Both the position numbers and the translations under genes were made by a program. The notes below the pieces were generated by a model. The model did not search any database and was not told the DNA's origin. It was given only the letters and a program-made list of their open reading frames with translations. Of a stretch of DNA of 64,000 nt, positions 34,929-43,341 are shown piece after piece. Source of the DNA: a virus; the IMG/VR virus record IMGVR_UViG_3300010885_032796, positions 56,050 through 120,049 of that record; one strand, given 5' to 3'. Position 1 is the stretch's first letter. The number at the start of each line of letters is the position of its first letter.

Positions 34929-35288
34929 TTATCCTGCTGGGCGGTACAACCGTAACTTATGATTTACCTTGGCACGGGCTGCGTACGCCTTGTACGCTGC
35001 GGCTAATTCTCGTGCCTTAATGTCTTCTTCGTCAATGTCAGGTTCTGTAAGCTTAGCGGCAGTGTGCCCGAGCAGACCGCCGCCTACGGTAGCCAGCGCC
35101 AGCGGTGTGTACGCGATATTGCCAAGCGCATTTGTAACTGTTTGCATGTCAGGCAACCCAAACGCGGCTGTTTTGACATACTGATCTGCGCTGGTAATCC
35201 GGTGAGTTAACTCGTCGCCAACAAGACCCTCTTCGGCGCAGCGCTGCAGGAAACCGCGCTTGAAAGCTTCTTTTTCAGTCTCTGCCAT
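34929..35288 (-). CDS. Small membrane protein, unknown
   Basis: A 119-residue protein. A hydrophobic segment (about 60-82, YTPLALATVGGGLLGHTAAK) may cross a membrane, followed by an acidic then basic helical tail. Its start overlaps the stop of the 164-residue gene. It may be a virion internal protein; no motif supports a function. Confidence 0.5.
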   Translation of the reverse strand: MAETEKEAFKRGFLQRCAEEGLVGDELTHRITSADQYVKTAAFGLPDMQTVTNALGNIAYTPLALATVGGGLLGHTAAKLTEPDIDEEDIKARELAAAYKAYAARAKVNHKLRLYRPAG

Positions 35289-35782
35289 CAGTAGTCTCCC
35301 GGCAAAATCAGTTTTTTGGGTGGTGCCCCTACTGCGAAATCTGGGGTGGCATACCGGCCTGTGTCTCTCCCCAGTGGTAGGGCGCCGGGCAGCGCTGACT
35401 TGAAATTAGCGCCGCTGGCCATTGATATCTTACTCTTTCGACCCGGGCGGTGTCGCTTGAACCATGCATCTACGGCCGGATCATCGCGGTCGCCTTGCTC
35501 TTTGGCTTCCCGGGTGCAGGCAATCATGTTATCGATTGCCTGTTGTAACTCCATTCGGTCGGCGCTCAGCCAGACCGCTGCAGATGGATTATCTGCTGCC
35601 ATTACACGCATGCGCTGCGCTTCCTCGCCAATGGCTTGGGCGCGCAAAAGAAACTCTTTACGCGTCAACACGTAAAACTCGCCTGTCTCCTCGTCATGCA
35701 AACAGACAAAGCCGTTCTGGGCGTAGAATTTCAGGCCGCGGTACGTGAAGCACTTACCCGTAACCGTCTGCAGATCAGGCAT
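35288..35782 (-). CDS. Unknown soluble protein
   Basis: A 164-residue protein with a mixed N-terminal region (CFTYRGLKFYAQNGFVCLHD, perhaps a small beta domain) and a helical central part. The C-terminus is Gly/Pro-rich. It overlaps the following gene by one base, so it is part of the same coupled cluster. Not recognised. Confidence 0.5.
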   Translation of the reverse strand: MPDLQTVTGKCFTYRGLKFYAQNGFVCLHDEETGEFYVLTRKEFLLRAQAIGEEAQRMRVMAADNPSAAVWLSADRMELQQAIDNMIACTREAKEQGDRDDPAVDAWFKRHRPGRKSKISMASGANFKSALPGALPLGRDTGRYATPDFAVGAPPKKLILPGDY

Positions 35783-35815
35783 TTAGCACCCGTAAAAAGA
35801 TAAGATAACCAGCCG

Positions 35816-36169
35816 TTACTTAACGATTGTGCCGGACTTTGTGATTGTTCCGGTGGTAACAACCGGCAGTGGCCGCTCCTGCAGTTTCATAATCGGCGCG
35901 GTGCCAGACGTACTCTTAGGGCGATAATTGGCGCACTTGGTCCAGCCCTGCCCGTCGCCGGACGGCACTTTCCCTGTGCCGCCGCATGTCAGGCAGTCCT
36001 TGTGGTCGACCTCCGGGTTTACTGGCCCGACGGGGGCCAACGGCGAGCCATGAAGTAAAGCAGAGTAAGAAACCTCTGCAGCGACCAACCCGATAACGTC
36101 TTTTTGGGTCGGCTTCGCATCTGGCACCACCGCAACCGGAGTGAAAAACAGCATGAGCCACTCAAACAT
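35816..36169 (-). CDS. Membrane-anchored small protein with CxxCxGxG motif
   Basis: Start set at ATG 36169, behind AAAAGGACA. The 117-residue product begins with a short hydrophobic segment (MFEWLMLFFTPVAVV) and has one CLTCGGTGK motif followed 13 residues later by a lone Cys, like half of a DnaJ-type zinc finger. An envelope or small structural role is possible. It lies directly after the papain-like gene. Confidence 0.5.
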   Translation of the reverse strand: MFEWLMLFFTPVAVVPDAKPTQKDVIGLVAAEVSYSALLHGSPLAPVGPVNPEVDHKDCLTCGGTGKVPSGDGQGWTKCANYRPKSTSGTAPIMKLQERPLPVVTTGTITKSGTIVK

Positions 36170-36205
36170 GTGTTGTCCTTTTGCGATTACTGCGACACGT
36201 TCCAA

Positions 36206-37234
36206 CTATATGTTGCCGAGAGCGCCATAACTTTTCAACTTCTTTGGCGGCCAGCCGTTAACACCAGACATCGCGATCATATACCGATTTTTGATATCCG
36301 CCCACCGTACCCAGAATGCGCCAACAGGAATATCAATAATAGTTCCGAAGATACGGCGCCCGCCGGAGTTCCAGTCGCCCCAGCTCTGCTGCAGCAACAC
36401 AAGCGGCCCGCCGTAGAGTTTAATGATTTCTGGCCTGTCGTCTACAGCAAGATACGCCATCGCGTGAGCCCAGCCAGCACGAGTGCGGGCCGACACGCCA
36501 TTAATGTCGCGCTCGTCCGAAAAACTTTCACCGCCGCATGAACTTACGCAGTAGCCGTTCGCGAGTAAGTCGCGCAGCACTTCGTACGACTCGACTTCGG
36601 TGATTGTCTGAACAAGGTGGTCTTTGCCGACAGCCAACCAAGTTTTAGGGGGCTCTTTTGAGCCGTAAATACCAGCGTTCTTCGAGCTGTACGACGTAAA
36701 ATCGACGTTGATTTCAGGGTATTCTTTGCGCAGCCACAAGCCGCTCTCGTTCAGCACTACAGCTGCAGCTTCAGGACACGACCAGCCGTCGCCGCCGTGC
36801 CGGCGCCAATTGTAGATCGCCTCTGTAGACAACACGCCGGAAAGAATACCGGCGGGGCTAACTTCAGGCGCGCTTTCAAGTTTACCCGTCTTCGGGTCGG
36901 GTACGCCGCTGGTAATGTCGCAGCACATGGTGCCAAGACACGCATTACGGGTTGACCAGCTTACACAGTCGCCGCGACCTTGGGCTCCACCCGGGAGGCA
37001 ACCCGGGTAGAGCTTCAAGATCTCAAGAACTGGCAGGCTCAACTTGCCCTTGCCAGTTTCTTCCAAGTTATATGCCGAGCACGCCATTGCGCCGTCGGGA
37101 ATACCGCCGGCCGCACTGATCTGATCGCGCAGTTTTTCAGCGGCTTCTGGGTTGCTACGCGCCCCCACAAAGCCCTTTTCGTACGCTGCCTTAACGTCGT
37201 AAACGCTTGTAAAAAACTGCTCTTTGTCGTCCAT
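36206..37234 (-). CDS. Papain-like cysteine peptidase
   Basis: A 342-residue protein. It has the C1-family pattern: GAQGRGDCVSWSTRNACL (Cys90 as nucleophile, with a Gln before it), GWAHAMAYLAVDD (His257) and LQQSWGDWNSG, where the usual Asn of NSWG is Gln283. It may cleave proteins or peptidoglycan-linked peptides in the envelope. No signal peptide is present. It is followed by membrane and lysis-like genes. The Gln substitution could reduce activity or replace the Asn role. Confidence 0.6.
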   Translation of the reverse strand: MDDKEQFFTSVYDVKAAYEKGFVGARSNPEAAEKLRDQISAAGGIPDGAMACSAYNLEETGKGKLSLPVLEILKLYPGCLPGGAQGRGDCVSWSTRNACLGTMCCDITSGVPDPKTGKLESAPEVSPAGILSGVLSTEAIYNWRRHGGDGWSCPEAAAVVLNESGLWLRKEYPEINVDFTSYSSKNAGIYGSKEPPKTWLAVGKDHLVQTITEVESYEVLRDLLANGYCVSSCGGESFSDERDINGVSARTRAGWAHAMAYLAVDDRPEIIKLYGGPLVLLQQSWGDWNSGGRRIFGTIIDIPVGAFWVRWADIKNRYMIAMSGVNGWPPKKLKSYGALGNI

Positions 37235-37255
37235 GACATGTCTCCGGCAAAAAGA

Positions 37256-37759
37256 TCAATTGCTCTCGGTCTCGTCGGCAACAGGTGCATCGGCTACGAC
37301 ATTCTCGCTGACCAGCGTCACGGCAAAACCACCGGGCTGGGCAGGAGCAAGCGTGTCCTCAGCTGTAAACTCAAGCGTGGCAGGCACAGACTTGTTGCCA
37401 ACATCGTCCACATCAATCAGCGACAGCACAACCTGCGCACCCTGCGGAACTTCAATCGCACCCAAATTAGTAGCCGTGCCGGCCAGCACAGTTGCGGGCT
37501 GCTCAACGCCATTCACCGTCACGGTCAGAACGCGAGACCCAACGTCTGCATCGACCGGGGGCGCCACAGAAACGTTATACGTATACGTCAGAACATTTGC
37601 CATAGAATCACTCCTTAATTGCACCACTCTCAACCCAAACGGCGCGGACACGCCGCTGTTCGTTTCACACAAAAAAATGTACGACGCGGTCAGCACAAAA
37701 ATACAGAACAGTAAAATAACCAGACCTGTCGGCGATAACGCCACCCCAAGCGTCGGCAT
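37256..37759 (-). CDS. Membrane-anchored Ig-like protein with an internal start
   Basis: Start at ATG 37759, one base after the previous TAG. The 167-residue product has a transmembrane segment (about 10-32, GLVILLFCIFVLTASYIFL) and a C-terminal beta sandwich (about 55-150). A strong AAGGAGT site lies 9 bases before an internal ATG at 37603, which would give a soluble 116-residue form (MANVLTYTYNVSVAPPVDAD...). Both may be made. It could be a tail or envelope-binding protein. Confidence 0.5.
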   Translation of the reverse strand: MPTLGVALSPTGLVILLFCIFVLTASYIFLCETNSGVSAPFGLRVVQLRSDSMANVLTYTYNVSVAPPVDADVGSRVLTVTVNGVEQPATVLAGTATNLGAIEVPQGAQVVLSLIDVDDVGNKSVPATLEFTAEDTLAPAQPGGFAVTLVSENVVADAPVADETESN

Positions 37760-37760
37760 G

Positions 37761-38258
37761 CTACTTCTTCTCCGCGATAATTGGCTTAGCCTGTCGCGCA
37801 GAACTGGCAATCGTCTCGCACACGTCGATGATCTTTTTCAGCATGTCTGGCGTAATTGACTGCACTTCTTTTGAGCCAATAGCCGCGTCAAACAACTGCT
37901 CAATCGCGACATCTAGGCCGGGATACGTGCCCGGCTTCTCAATAGCCAGCTGCAGCGTGTTGGTTTGAATGTCGTGGAGCTGCTCTGTGGTGTTCACGCG
38001 CGCGCTGTTGTCCCGCGTAAGCACGCGCGCTAAGCCTGTGTAAACGCTATCAGTGCGGGCTTTGTCTTCGGGCGTAGCGTTGGCCAACAAAGTCAAAATA
38101 CCCGCGTCAGTTGCATGCTCAACAACTGGCGCAACAGGTGCCACGACTGGTTCAGGCTTGGCCATAAACGCGCCGGGGCCGTTAGGAAACAACAGTGAAA
38201 TAGCCAGCAAAACGCCAGCTAACAGCACTAATTTGGTACCGCAGTTTTTGCAGTTCAT
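37761..38258 (-). CDS. Exported or membrane-anchored protein
   Basis: A 165-residue protein starting MNCKNCGTKLVLLAGVLLAI, with a short Cys motif then a transmembrane segment, a Pro/Ala-rich linker and a helical domain. It looks like a periplasmic spanin-like or structural protein, but no lipobox is clear. It overlaps the next gene by 4 bases and ends with TAG. The function is unknown. Confidence 0.5.
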   Translation of the reverse strand: MNCKNCGTKLVLLAGVLLAISLLFPNGPGAFMAKPEPVVAPVAPVVEHATDAGILTLLANATPEDKARTDSVYTGLARVLTRDNSARVNTTEQLHDIQTNTLQLAIEKPGTYPGLDVAIEQLFDAAIGSKEVQSITPDMLKKIIDVCETIASSARQAKPIIAEKK

Positions 38259-38554
38259 ACAACACCCTTAGACGGTTGCTGAAACTCGACAATCACACGC
38301 AAGAGCACAGTACACGCCTCTACGCCATCTTTGCAATCTTCTGCAGAAAGACGGTCGCGAAGATTGGTGACCGCAACAATGTCGTTCACCAGATTTACGG
38401 CAATGGACGGCTGCACAACAGGCGCAGTAGCTGCGGCTGGAACACCCACATTAGCGCCAAAAAGCTTGCGAATGATAGCGCCGATCTGTGCGCGATACAC
38501 AAGAAACACGGCTACGGCAAACAAACCAGCGCAGATAAGTTGGAACTCAGTCAT
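38255..38554 (-). CDS. Small membrane protein
   Basis: A 99-residue protein with an N-terminal membrane segment (about 6-20, LICAGLFAVAVFLVY) and a soluble tail. It lies between the metallopeptidase and the exported protein, in the lysis-like gene group, and overlaps the next gene by 4 bases. It could be a holin- or spanin-associated protein. Confidence 0.5.
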   Translation of the reverse strand: MTEFQLICAGLFAVAVFLVYRAQIGAIIRKLFGANVGVPAAATAPVVQPSIAVNLVNDIVAVTNLRDRLSAEDCKDGVEACTVLLRVIVEFQQPSKGVV

Positions 38555-38588
38555 GGTAACTCCAGTTTAAGACAGGTGCTGTAGTGTA

Positions 38589-39401
38589 TCAGGTTTGCGG
38601 AACAAGGACATATGGCCGCCCGTTAATCAACAACGTGCCGTGAATTTGGGGCGCAGCGTCTTTTGTAATTGGGTAACGTTCGGTGCGGGGGCCGTACAAC
38701 TTCACAATTTCTTCAATGTCGCCCGTCTGCGGCTTTGTCATGTTCGGGTCGTAGTAGGGCGCCATGAGATTACCGGAATTCAAGTGCGGCAGCCCCAAGG
38801 CGTGGCCCAGCTCGTGGCAGATCACAGCCACTGCCATGTTGAAACTCCACGACTCAGCCTCGTCAAACATCTGGTCGAGCTGGATATTTGGCGCTACGCC
38901 GCACGGTAACTCACTCCACGCGAGCGTCCCGCCTTTGTTATCTAAACCGTGTTTCGCACCCATGCCAGACCGCGCATAGATGTTAGCCAAGCTCTGGTTG
39001 TCGACCCGGACGGGGTCTATGTTGCACACCTCTGCCCACTGCGAAAACGCGATGTCGTAGGCTTGCGCGATCTGTTCTTTGTTCAGACCGGGCAGATTGA
39101 TCTCGTGGAAGTAGGCTATCTTCTCCATAGGCCACTTGCAGATCTCGCCACCCGGGGCTGTGATATTGAAATCAGGCAGCCCGCAGCGTGGCCGGTTAAT
39201 CCGGTGCGCTGTCTTAGGGCCGACCTTGCCAGTGGGGTCCAGACCGTTGAACTCCTGATAAGCCTTGATGGCTTTCTGGAGTTCTGGGCCTGAAATCTTT
39301 TTCACTGCGGCCATCGACTTGTCGCCAAAGTACCCAAGCCCGTGCAAGCGCTTTAAGATATCTAAGACGGGGATGACGTGCTCAAACGGTTTGCGTGCCA
39401 T
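38589..39401 (-). CDS. Matrix-metalloproteinase-like zinc protease with cysteine switch
   Basis: A 270-residue protein with the full layout of an MMP zymogen: a peptidoglycan-binding-like helical prodomain (about 8-70, ELQKAIKAYQEFNGL), the cysteine switch PRCGLPD with Cys73, a beta-alpha catalytic domain, the zinc motif HELGHALGLPH (196-206) and the Met turn NLMAPYY (Met213). It probably cleaves host proteins or envelope peptides after removal of the Cys from zinc. No signal peptide is seen. Its position near holin-like genes suggests a role at the envelope. Confidence 0.85.
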   Translation of the reverse strand: MARKPFEHVIPVLDILKRLHGLGYFGDKSMAAVKKISGPELQKAIKAYQEFNGLDPTGKVGPKTAHRINRPRCGLPDFNITAPGGEICKWPMEKIAYFHEINLPGLNKEQIAQAYDIAFSQWAEVCNIDPVRVDNQSLANIYARSGMGAKHGLDNKGGTLAWSELPCGVAPNIQLDQMFDEAESWSFNMAVAVICHELGHALGLPHLNSGNLMAPYYDPNMTKPQTGDIEEIVKLYGPRTERYPITKDAAPQIHGTLLINGRPYVLVPQT

Positions 39402-39425
39402 GTGTGCGTCCTTGCATAGCGTGGG

Positions 39426-39833
39426 TTATTGCGCTTCTTCCTGCGCTATCGCAATCAGAGCGTCAAGCGCAGCGTCATCGGCAGATTCGCTGATGTCGTA
39501 CAACGCCGTCAAAATAGGATTCGGCTTAGTCTTGCTAACCGCATGCCCCGCAAACTTCTCGCTGTACAGAGCGTTCATTCGCCGCCGCAGCCGGATAAGT
39601 TTTCTCGGCGGCAGCGTGCGAATGTCTCGAATGCTCTGCTTCAGGTCTTTGGGCTTGTTGGGATTGCAGTACATAAACAACTGCACACAAATCGAAATGA
39701 TCGTGATGATCGTAATCGGATCGAACTGCGCCGATTGCTCAGACTGAAAATCAAGCTCATCAGCTAGCTTGTTCTTCAGCGCTTTAAGCTCCGGCGTAGC
39801 GTCGATCCTACGTTGCAGTTCGGTAAGCTCCAT
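39426..39833 (-). CDS. Small protein with one membrane segment
   Basis: A 135-residue protein with charged helices around a single hydrophobic stretch (DPITIITIISICVQLFMYC, about residues 38-56) and a helical acidic C-terminus. It lies between a holin-like gene and the MMP-like protease. It begins three bases after the previous TGA, in the same frame. A membrane role in lysis is possible. Confidence 0.45.
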   Translation of the reverse strand: MELTELQRRIDATPELKALKNKLADELDFQSEQSAQFDPITIITIISICVQLFMYCNPNKPKDLKQSIRDIRTLPPRKLIRLRRRMNALYSEKFAGHAVSKTKPNPILTALYDISESADDAALDALIAIAQEEAQ

Positions 39834-39836
39834 GGC

Positions 39837-40214
39837 TCAGCCCTGCCGCGCTTGCATACGCTCAACAGCCTGCATACGCTCAACAGCCACGATTTCCATG
39901 AGCTTGTACCGCGACTCAATCAGCTTGAGCTTTACGGCAGTCCGCCCAGAGATGTACTTCCAGATCAGCGCACTATTGAGCACAAGAATTTGTGTCGCGC
40001 CAACAACAGCAGTCACAGCCTTAAGCACAGTGTCAGCGTCAGACTGGTTGATCCAACCCAACATGACGGCCACGGCTACCAAGTTGGCCACGGCGCCAGC
40101 GGCCATAGTCCAGAACTCAGCCGTCAACCAGCTTCCGCCGGTGTCTTGGGCTGTATCAGCCACAGTGTTGTTCAAAACGCGCAGCTCTTCACGGGCGGTA
40201 TCGATAGCTTGCAT
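39837..40214 (-). CDS. Holin-like two-segment membrane protein
   Basis: A 125-residue protein with two hydrophobic segments (about 36-55, TMAAGAVANLVAVAVMLGW, and about 66-85), charged ends and a tandem C-terminal VERMQAVERMQA, from an 18-base direct repeat at 39854-39888. Size and layout fit a holin. An 8-bp hairpin lies directly before its GGAG ribosome site. There is a second holin-like gene at 43322, so one may be an antiholin or have another role. Confidence 0.5.
   Translation of the reverse strand: MQAIDTAREELRVLNNTVADTAQDTGGSWLTAEFWTMAAGAVANLVAVAVMLGWINQSDADTVLKAVTAVVGATQILVLNSALIWKYISGRTAVKLKLIESRYKLMEIVAVERMQAVERMQARQG
39854..39888 (-). repeat. 18-base tandem direct repeat
   Basis: GCATACGCTCAACAGCCT appears twice in a row (second copy nearly complete) inside the holin-like gene, encoding the repeated VERMQA. 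Confidence 0.75.
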
Positions 40215-40225
40215 GGCAATGCTCC

Positions 40226-40246
40226 TAGAGTTAGTGGGTAACTCTA
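40226..40246 (-). promoter_or_regulatory. Perfect hairpin before the holin-like gene
   Basis: TAGAGTTA-CCCAC-TAACTCTA on the minus strand, directly followed by GGAGC and the ATG at 40214. It may control access of the ribosome to this gene. Confidence 0.5.
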
Positions 40247-40283
40247 TTGTGCCAAAGCAGGCAAGCTAGCGCAACACAACTAG

Positions 40284-41312
40284 CTATCGCGCGCCAAAAA
40301 GCGGCGGAATTATGGCGTGCATCATGCCGCCCCACAAACCCATGTCTTGTAACTTATTCTGGCCCTCGGGTGTTAACCCGGCCATTGCCGACAGCGCCCG
40401 GCCAGCTATGTTAGCTGTGGCTAACCCAACGCCCGCTGACGCAATCCCGTGAATGACGTCAATTGGCCTGATAATAGGCGACCGCTGGCTGGCGCCGATA
40501 CCAGACATAAGGCCGGTAGCTGCTGCAGCATATTGCGGCGGCGTATGTGTTTGAAAGCCGTTGGCAAAGCCGCGCTGCACATCGTTCCACGCGGCTTGAT
40601 TGAACTGCGATACGTGCACGTTAGGCTGGTACAGCGGCATTCCCGGGTAAGCGCCAGTGTCGTCATACGACATAGCAGCTTTTTCTGGTAACTGCTCGTG
40701 CGGATATTCAAACGGCGTGTCGTTGCGCGTGACTAACCCCTTAAGCATGCTTGTGCGCATAGCTTTGGCGTTCGAATACGCGTTGACGCCGCCAGTTGCC
40801 AGCCCGCCAAGCGCGCCAATCATGCCGAGCGTCCGACGTAGTTTACCGCGCTGTATATAACGTTCTGGAAACAGCTGCTCCGCCAGCGCGCCAGCGCCGT
40901 AGCCAAGCCCGCCAGCCAGCAGGCCGGTCATAAGCCCATTGGATAGCGGCGTCGGGCCACCAAGCATGGCAGTTCCAGTATTCCACACTGCTGGCAACCC
41001 GGGCACTACAGAACCGCGCTTGATAATAATCTCTTTGTCCCAGTCCGGGGTCGTGGCGGCAAACGTCGTCATAACAGGCGTTTTACCAAGCAGTTCGGCA
41101 AGCTTGATCCGGGCGCTATCAGTCGGAAGCGTTGGCCCGTAAACGGTAATTTGATTTGCGCTTGGCGCCCATGTAGCCACGCTAGTAGACAGCAAATCAA
41201 CAGCAACAGCCGCGCGCTCGTAGGCTAGCTTCACGGTAAATGCGTACGGCAGCAGTTCTGCTACGCGCGCAGGCACCAGTCGCCATTCGTAGAACGTAGC
41301 TGTATTTGCCAT
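40284..41312 (-). CDS. Large membrane-associated virion-like protein
   Basis: A 342-residue protein. The N-terminal 95 residues are compact; then hydrophobic Gly-rich segments occur around residues 125-145 and 165-180, and again near 300-315. The central part is soluble (PGMPLYQPNVHVSQFNQ). It resembles other glycine-rich proteins of this phage and may be an internal virion protein. A 69-base gap follows. Not recognised. Confidence 0.5.
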   Translation of the reverse strand: MANTATFYEWRLVPARVAELLPYAFTVKLAYERAAVAVDLLSTSVATWAPSANQITVYGPTLPTDSARIKLAELLGKTPVMTTFAATTPDWDKEIIIKRGSVVPGLPAVWNTGTAMLGGPTPLSNGLMTGLLAGGLGYGAGALAEQLFPERYIQRGKLRRTLGMIGALGGLATGGVNAYSNAKAMRTSMLKGLVTRNDTPFEYPHEQLPEKAAMSYDDTGAYPGMPLYQPNVHVSQFNQAAWNDVQRGFANGFQTHTPPQYAAAATGLMSGIGASQRSPIIRPIDVIHGIASAGVGLATANIAGRALSAMAGLTPEGQNKLQDMGLWGGMMHAIIPPLFGAR

Positions 41313-41624
41313 TCACTTACCCGACAGCGCCATAAAAAGGTGCAACATGAACCGAACAAACACGACCAGCCACGCCAATGCGCCGCTAATAGCTAAAAAA
41401 ACGACTACGCTCGTGGCCGTGAGCGCCGGAAACAGCTTGTGTACGGGGATAGTCTTGAACAGCTGCCACGCCCGAATGTAACCCAGTGGGCCGGCTGGCT
41501 TAGTTGGCTCTGGCTCTGGTACTGGTGTTGGGCCGGGAGCTGGTTTTGGCTTGGGCTTAAACCAGTCTACAAGTCCGCCAAGAATAGGCCGCACTGGCTT
41601 GCCGTCTTTTTCAGTGTCAACCAT
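41313..41624 (-). CDS. Small membrane protein with Pro-rich N-terminus
   Basis: Start set at ATG 41624 with AGGTGGG upstream; the GTG at 41636 lies before that site. The 103-residue product has a Lys/Pro-rich stretch (PKPKPAPGPTPVPEPEP), then a hydrophobic segment (about 68-90). It overlaps the 2H gene stop by 8 bases. A TonB-like linker shape is suggested, but the function is unknown. Confidence 0.5.
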   Translation of the reverse strand: MVDTEKDGKPVRPILGGLVDWFKPKPKPAPGPTPVPEPEPTKPAGPLGYIRAWQLFKTIPVHKLFPALTATSVVVFLAISGALAWLVVFVRFMLHLFMALSGK

Positions 41625-43152
41625 TTTTGCGCCCACCTAAGTTTTTCAATGAGTCAAAGATATCATTACCGTACATTTGCGTCGCTTTGTCCAGCGGGTT
41701 CATCTGAGGCAGCGTTCCGTGTACAGCAGCCAACGCCATTTGATATCTATACTGCGGGTCGAGCTGCGTGCGGTACATGTGCATGTTCTGCCGCGAGTTC
41801 AAAATGAAATCGCCGCGCTGCTTTGCTTTTGACAAGTGATCCATGACGTTGGCAAACACTGGCTTAGCGTTGTCGTACACAAGCGGGTGCTGGAAGTTCA
41901 TCAGATTTGCAAACTGCTGTGCGTACACGCTGCCGTCTGTGTTGGGCACATTGAAAGCCGCTTTTACGCCGCTTGGAATAGTCGTCGGGTCAGTGTGGAA
42001 CCGGAACTTGGTCGGCATGTGCGTAATGCCCTTGAACTTGGGCGCGTCGTCGTCGATCTGCCAGTCTTGCGGCGACTGCGACATAAGCTTCCTGAGAATC
42101 TGCGCCTTGTGGCCGTAACGCTTGTTGTCAGAGTGATTCTTGGCCGCGAGCAATTCTTCGATGATCTGCGCGCGGGAAAGCTTCTCTATGAGCTTTTCTT
42201 TTGCGTAGTAGGCGGGGTCACTGGACAGGTGATCCTTGGCAATTTCTTTGGCGATTTGATCATTGTCTGTGTGTTCGTGTTCATCGGCTTGTCCTTCTGC
42301 GAGGGCTTTTGAAGAAAAATCCCGGTCGGGAACATTATCAGCTTTTCCACCATGTAACAGGTCTTTTGTTACCGTGCGGGAAAGTGTGTTAGAGTGCTGT
42401 ATTTCAGCAGTAGATGCAGCTTTACACCTGCCACAGCCCGTTTTTTTGCATACGCATGTTTCAGGGCACGTGCACGGGCCAGAACAACCGCACTCGTATG
42501 TTGTGTCTGTAGCCGCGGCTGCTTTCAGCTCGCCACGACTGGAACTCTGCATAGGCATACCGTCATCGGTGGCGTTGCCCTTGCTTATGCCGTTGGGCTG
42601 CAGCACGTTTTTACGGCGCGCGGCAATTGTGATGTGAAACTGGTGGTCGCCGTTAGGCATGGGTGACAGGCCGTAGCTCTTGCGCAGCGCTGTAAGCCCG
42701 GGCGCAGTCACGGTCATCACCCAGACTTTGCTGACGTTGCCAGCTTTGGGCGTGAACTCTTCAAGCTTGCCCAGTGAGTAATGAAACGTGTGGCCGCGCT
42801 CGTTGATCTTGTCTGGGCCAATCTTTTCAACTTCTTCGGCAGACATGACAGAGATATGCGCGTTCATTACGTCTGGCTTGTCGTCGTCGAGGCCCCACAC
42901 GCCTTTTGTGGGAAGCTCTGCGCCCGGGGCTGTCATGGCGTCAAACAAGCCACGGACAAACGCATTGGGGACAGACAAGAGCAGCCAATTGGACTTAGAC
43001 AGATACAGCCGGCCTGAAAACGCGTGGTTTGTGCTGGCCTGCTTGTCGCCCCGGTACAGCCAACCGAAGGCGTTGCCGGCTACATAGGCCGGATGCTCTC
43101 TGAGATATGCCGGATCCCATGCCAAGGGATCGAGGGCTGATAGGCTGTCCAT
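41617..43152 (-). CDS. 2H phosphoesterase-like protein with Cys-rich insert
   Basis: A 511-residue protein. Residues 98-102 (AHISV) and 172-176 (FHITI) form the two H-x-(S/T) motifs of 2H phosphoesterases, 74 residues apart, with strands around them. Residues about 219-245 are Cys-rich (ECGCSGPCTCPETCVCKK), likely a metal site. The C-terminal half is helical and structural-looking. 2H enzymes open cyclic or 2'-5' phosphodiesters; the phage anti-CBASS protein Acb1 is one. A defence-evasion or RNA-repair role is possible but is inferred from motifs only. Confidence 0.6.
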   Translation of the reverse strand: MDSLSALDPLAWDPAYLREHPAYVAGNAFGWLYRGDKQASTNHAFSGRLYLSKSNWLLLSVPNAFVRGLFDAMTAPGAELPTKGVWGLDDDKPDVMNAHISVMSAEEVEKIGPDKINERGHTFHYSLGKLEEFTPKAGNVSKVWVMTVTAPGLTALRKSYGLSPMPNGDHQFHITIAARRKNVLQPNGISKGNATDDGMPMQSSSRGELKAAAATDTTYECGCSGPCTCPETCVCKKTGCGRCKAASTAEIQHSNTLSRTVTKDLLHGGKADNVPDRDFSSKALAEGQADEHEHTDNDQIAKEIAKDHLSSDPAYYAKEKLIEKLSRAQIIEELLAAKNHSDNKRYGHKAQILRKLMSQSPQDWQIDDDAPKFKGITHMPTKFRFHTDPTTIPSGVKAAFNVPNTDGSVYAQQFANLMNFQHPLVYDNAKPVFANVMDHLSKAKQRGDFILNSRQNMHMYRTQLDPQYRYQMALAAVHGTLPQMNPLDKATQMYGNDIFDSLKNLGGRKNG

Positions 43153-43179
43153 GTCGTGCTGGCCTGTTGTTAGGGGCGC

Positions 43180-43341
43180 CTAGTTTGGCGCGGCGTACGC
43201 TGGTTTGGCATTACCGCTTACCTGTGCGTCATGCTGTTTGTGGGCCGCAGCCGCAAACGCTGAAAACAACAGCATGGCGCAGCAGAACAGGGACGCCACC
43301 CACGCCATGACGCTCAATTGCTTACGAATCGTGATGCTCAT
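43180..43341 (-). CDS. Small membrane protein, possible spanin component
   Basis: Start set at ATG 43341 behind GAGGAGCC, 12 codons after an earlier possible start. The 53-residue product has a membrane segment (VMAWVASLFCCAMLLFSAFA) and a short polar tail. It overlaps the holin-like gene by 20 bases. Small proteins next to a holin can be spanins, but the type is not certain. Confidence 0.5.
   Translation of the reverse strand: MSITIRKQLSVMAWVASLFCCAMLLFSAFAAAAHKQHDAQVSGNAKPAYAAPN

Noticed and set aside
39426-40214. Second readthrough candidate (same frame, TGA between genes)
   Set aside because: The downstream gene has its own ATG three bases after the TGA, a normal coupled start.
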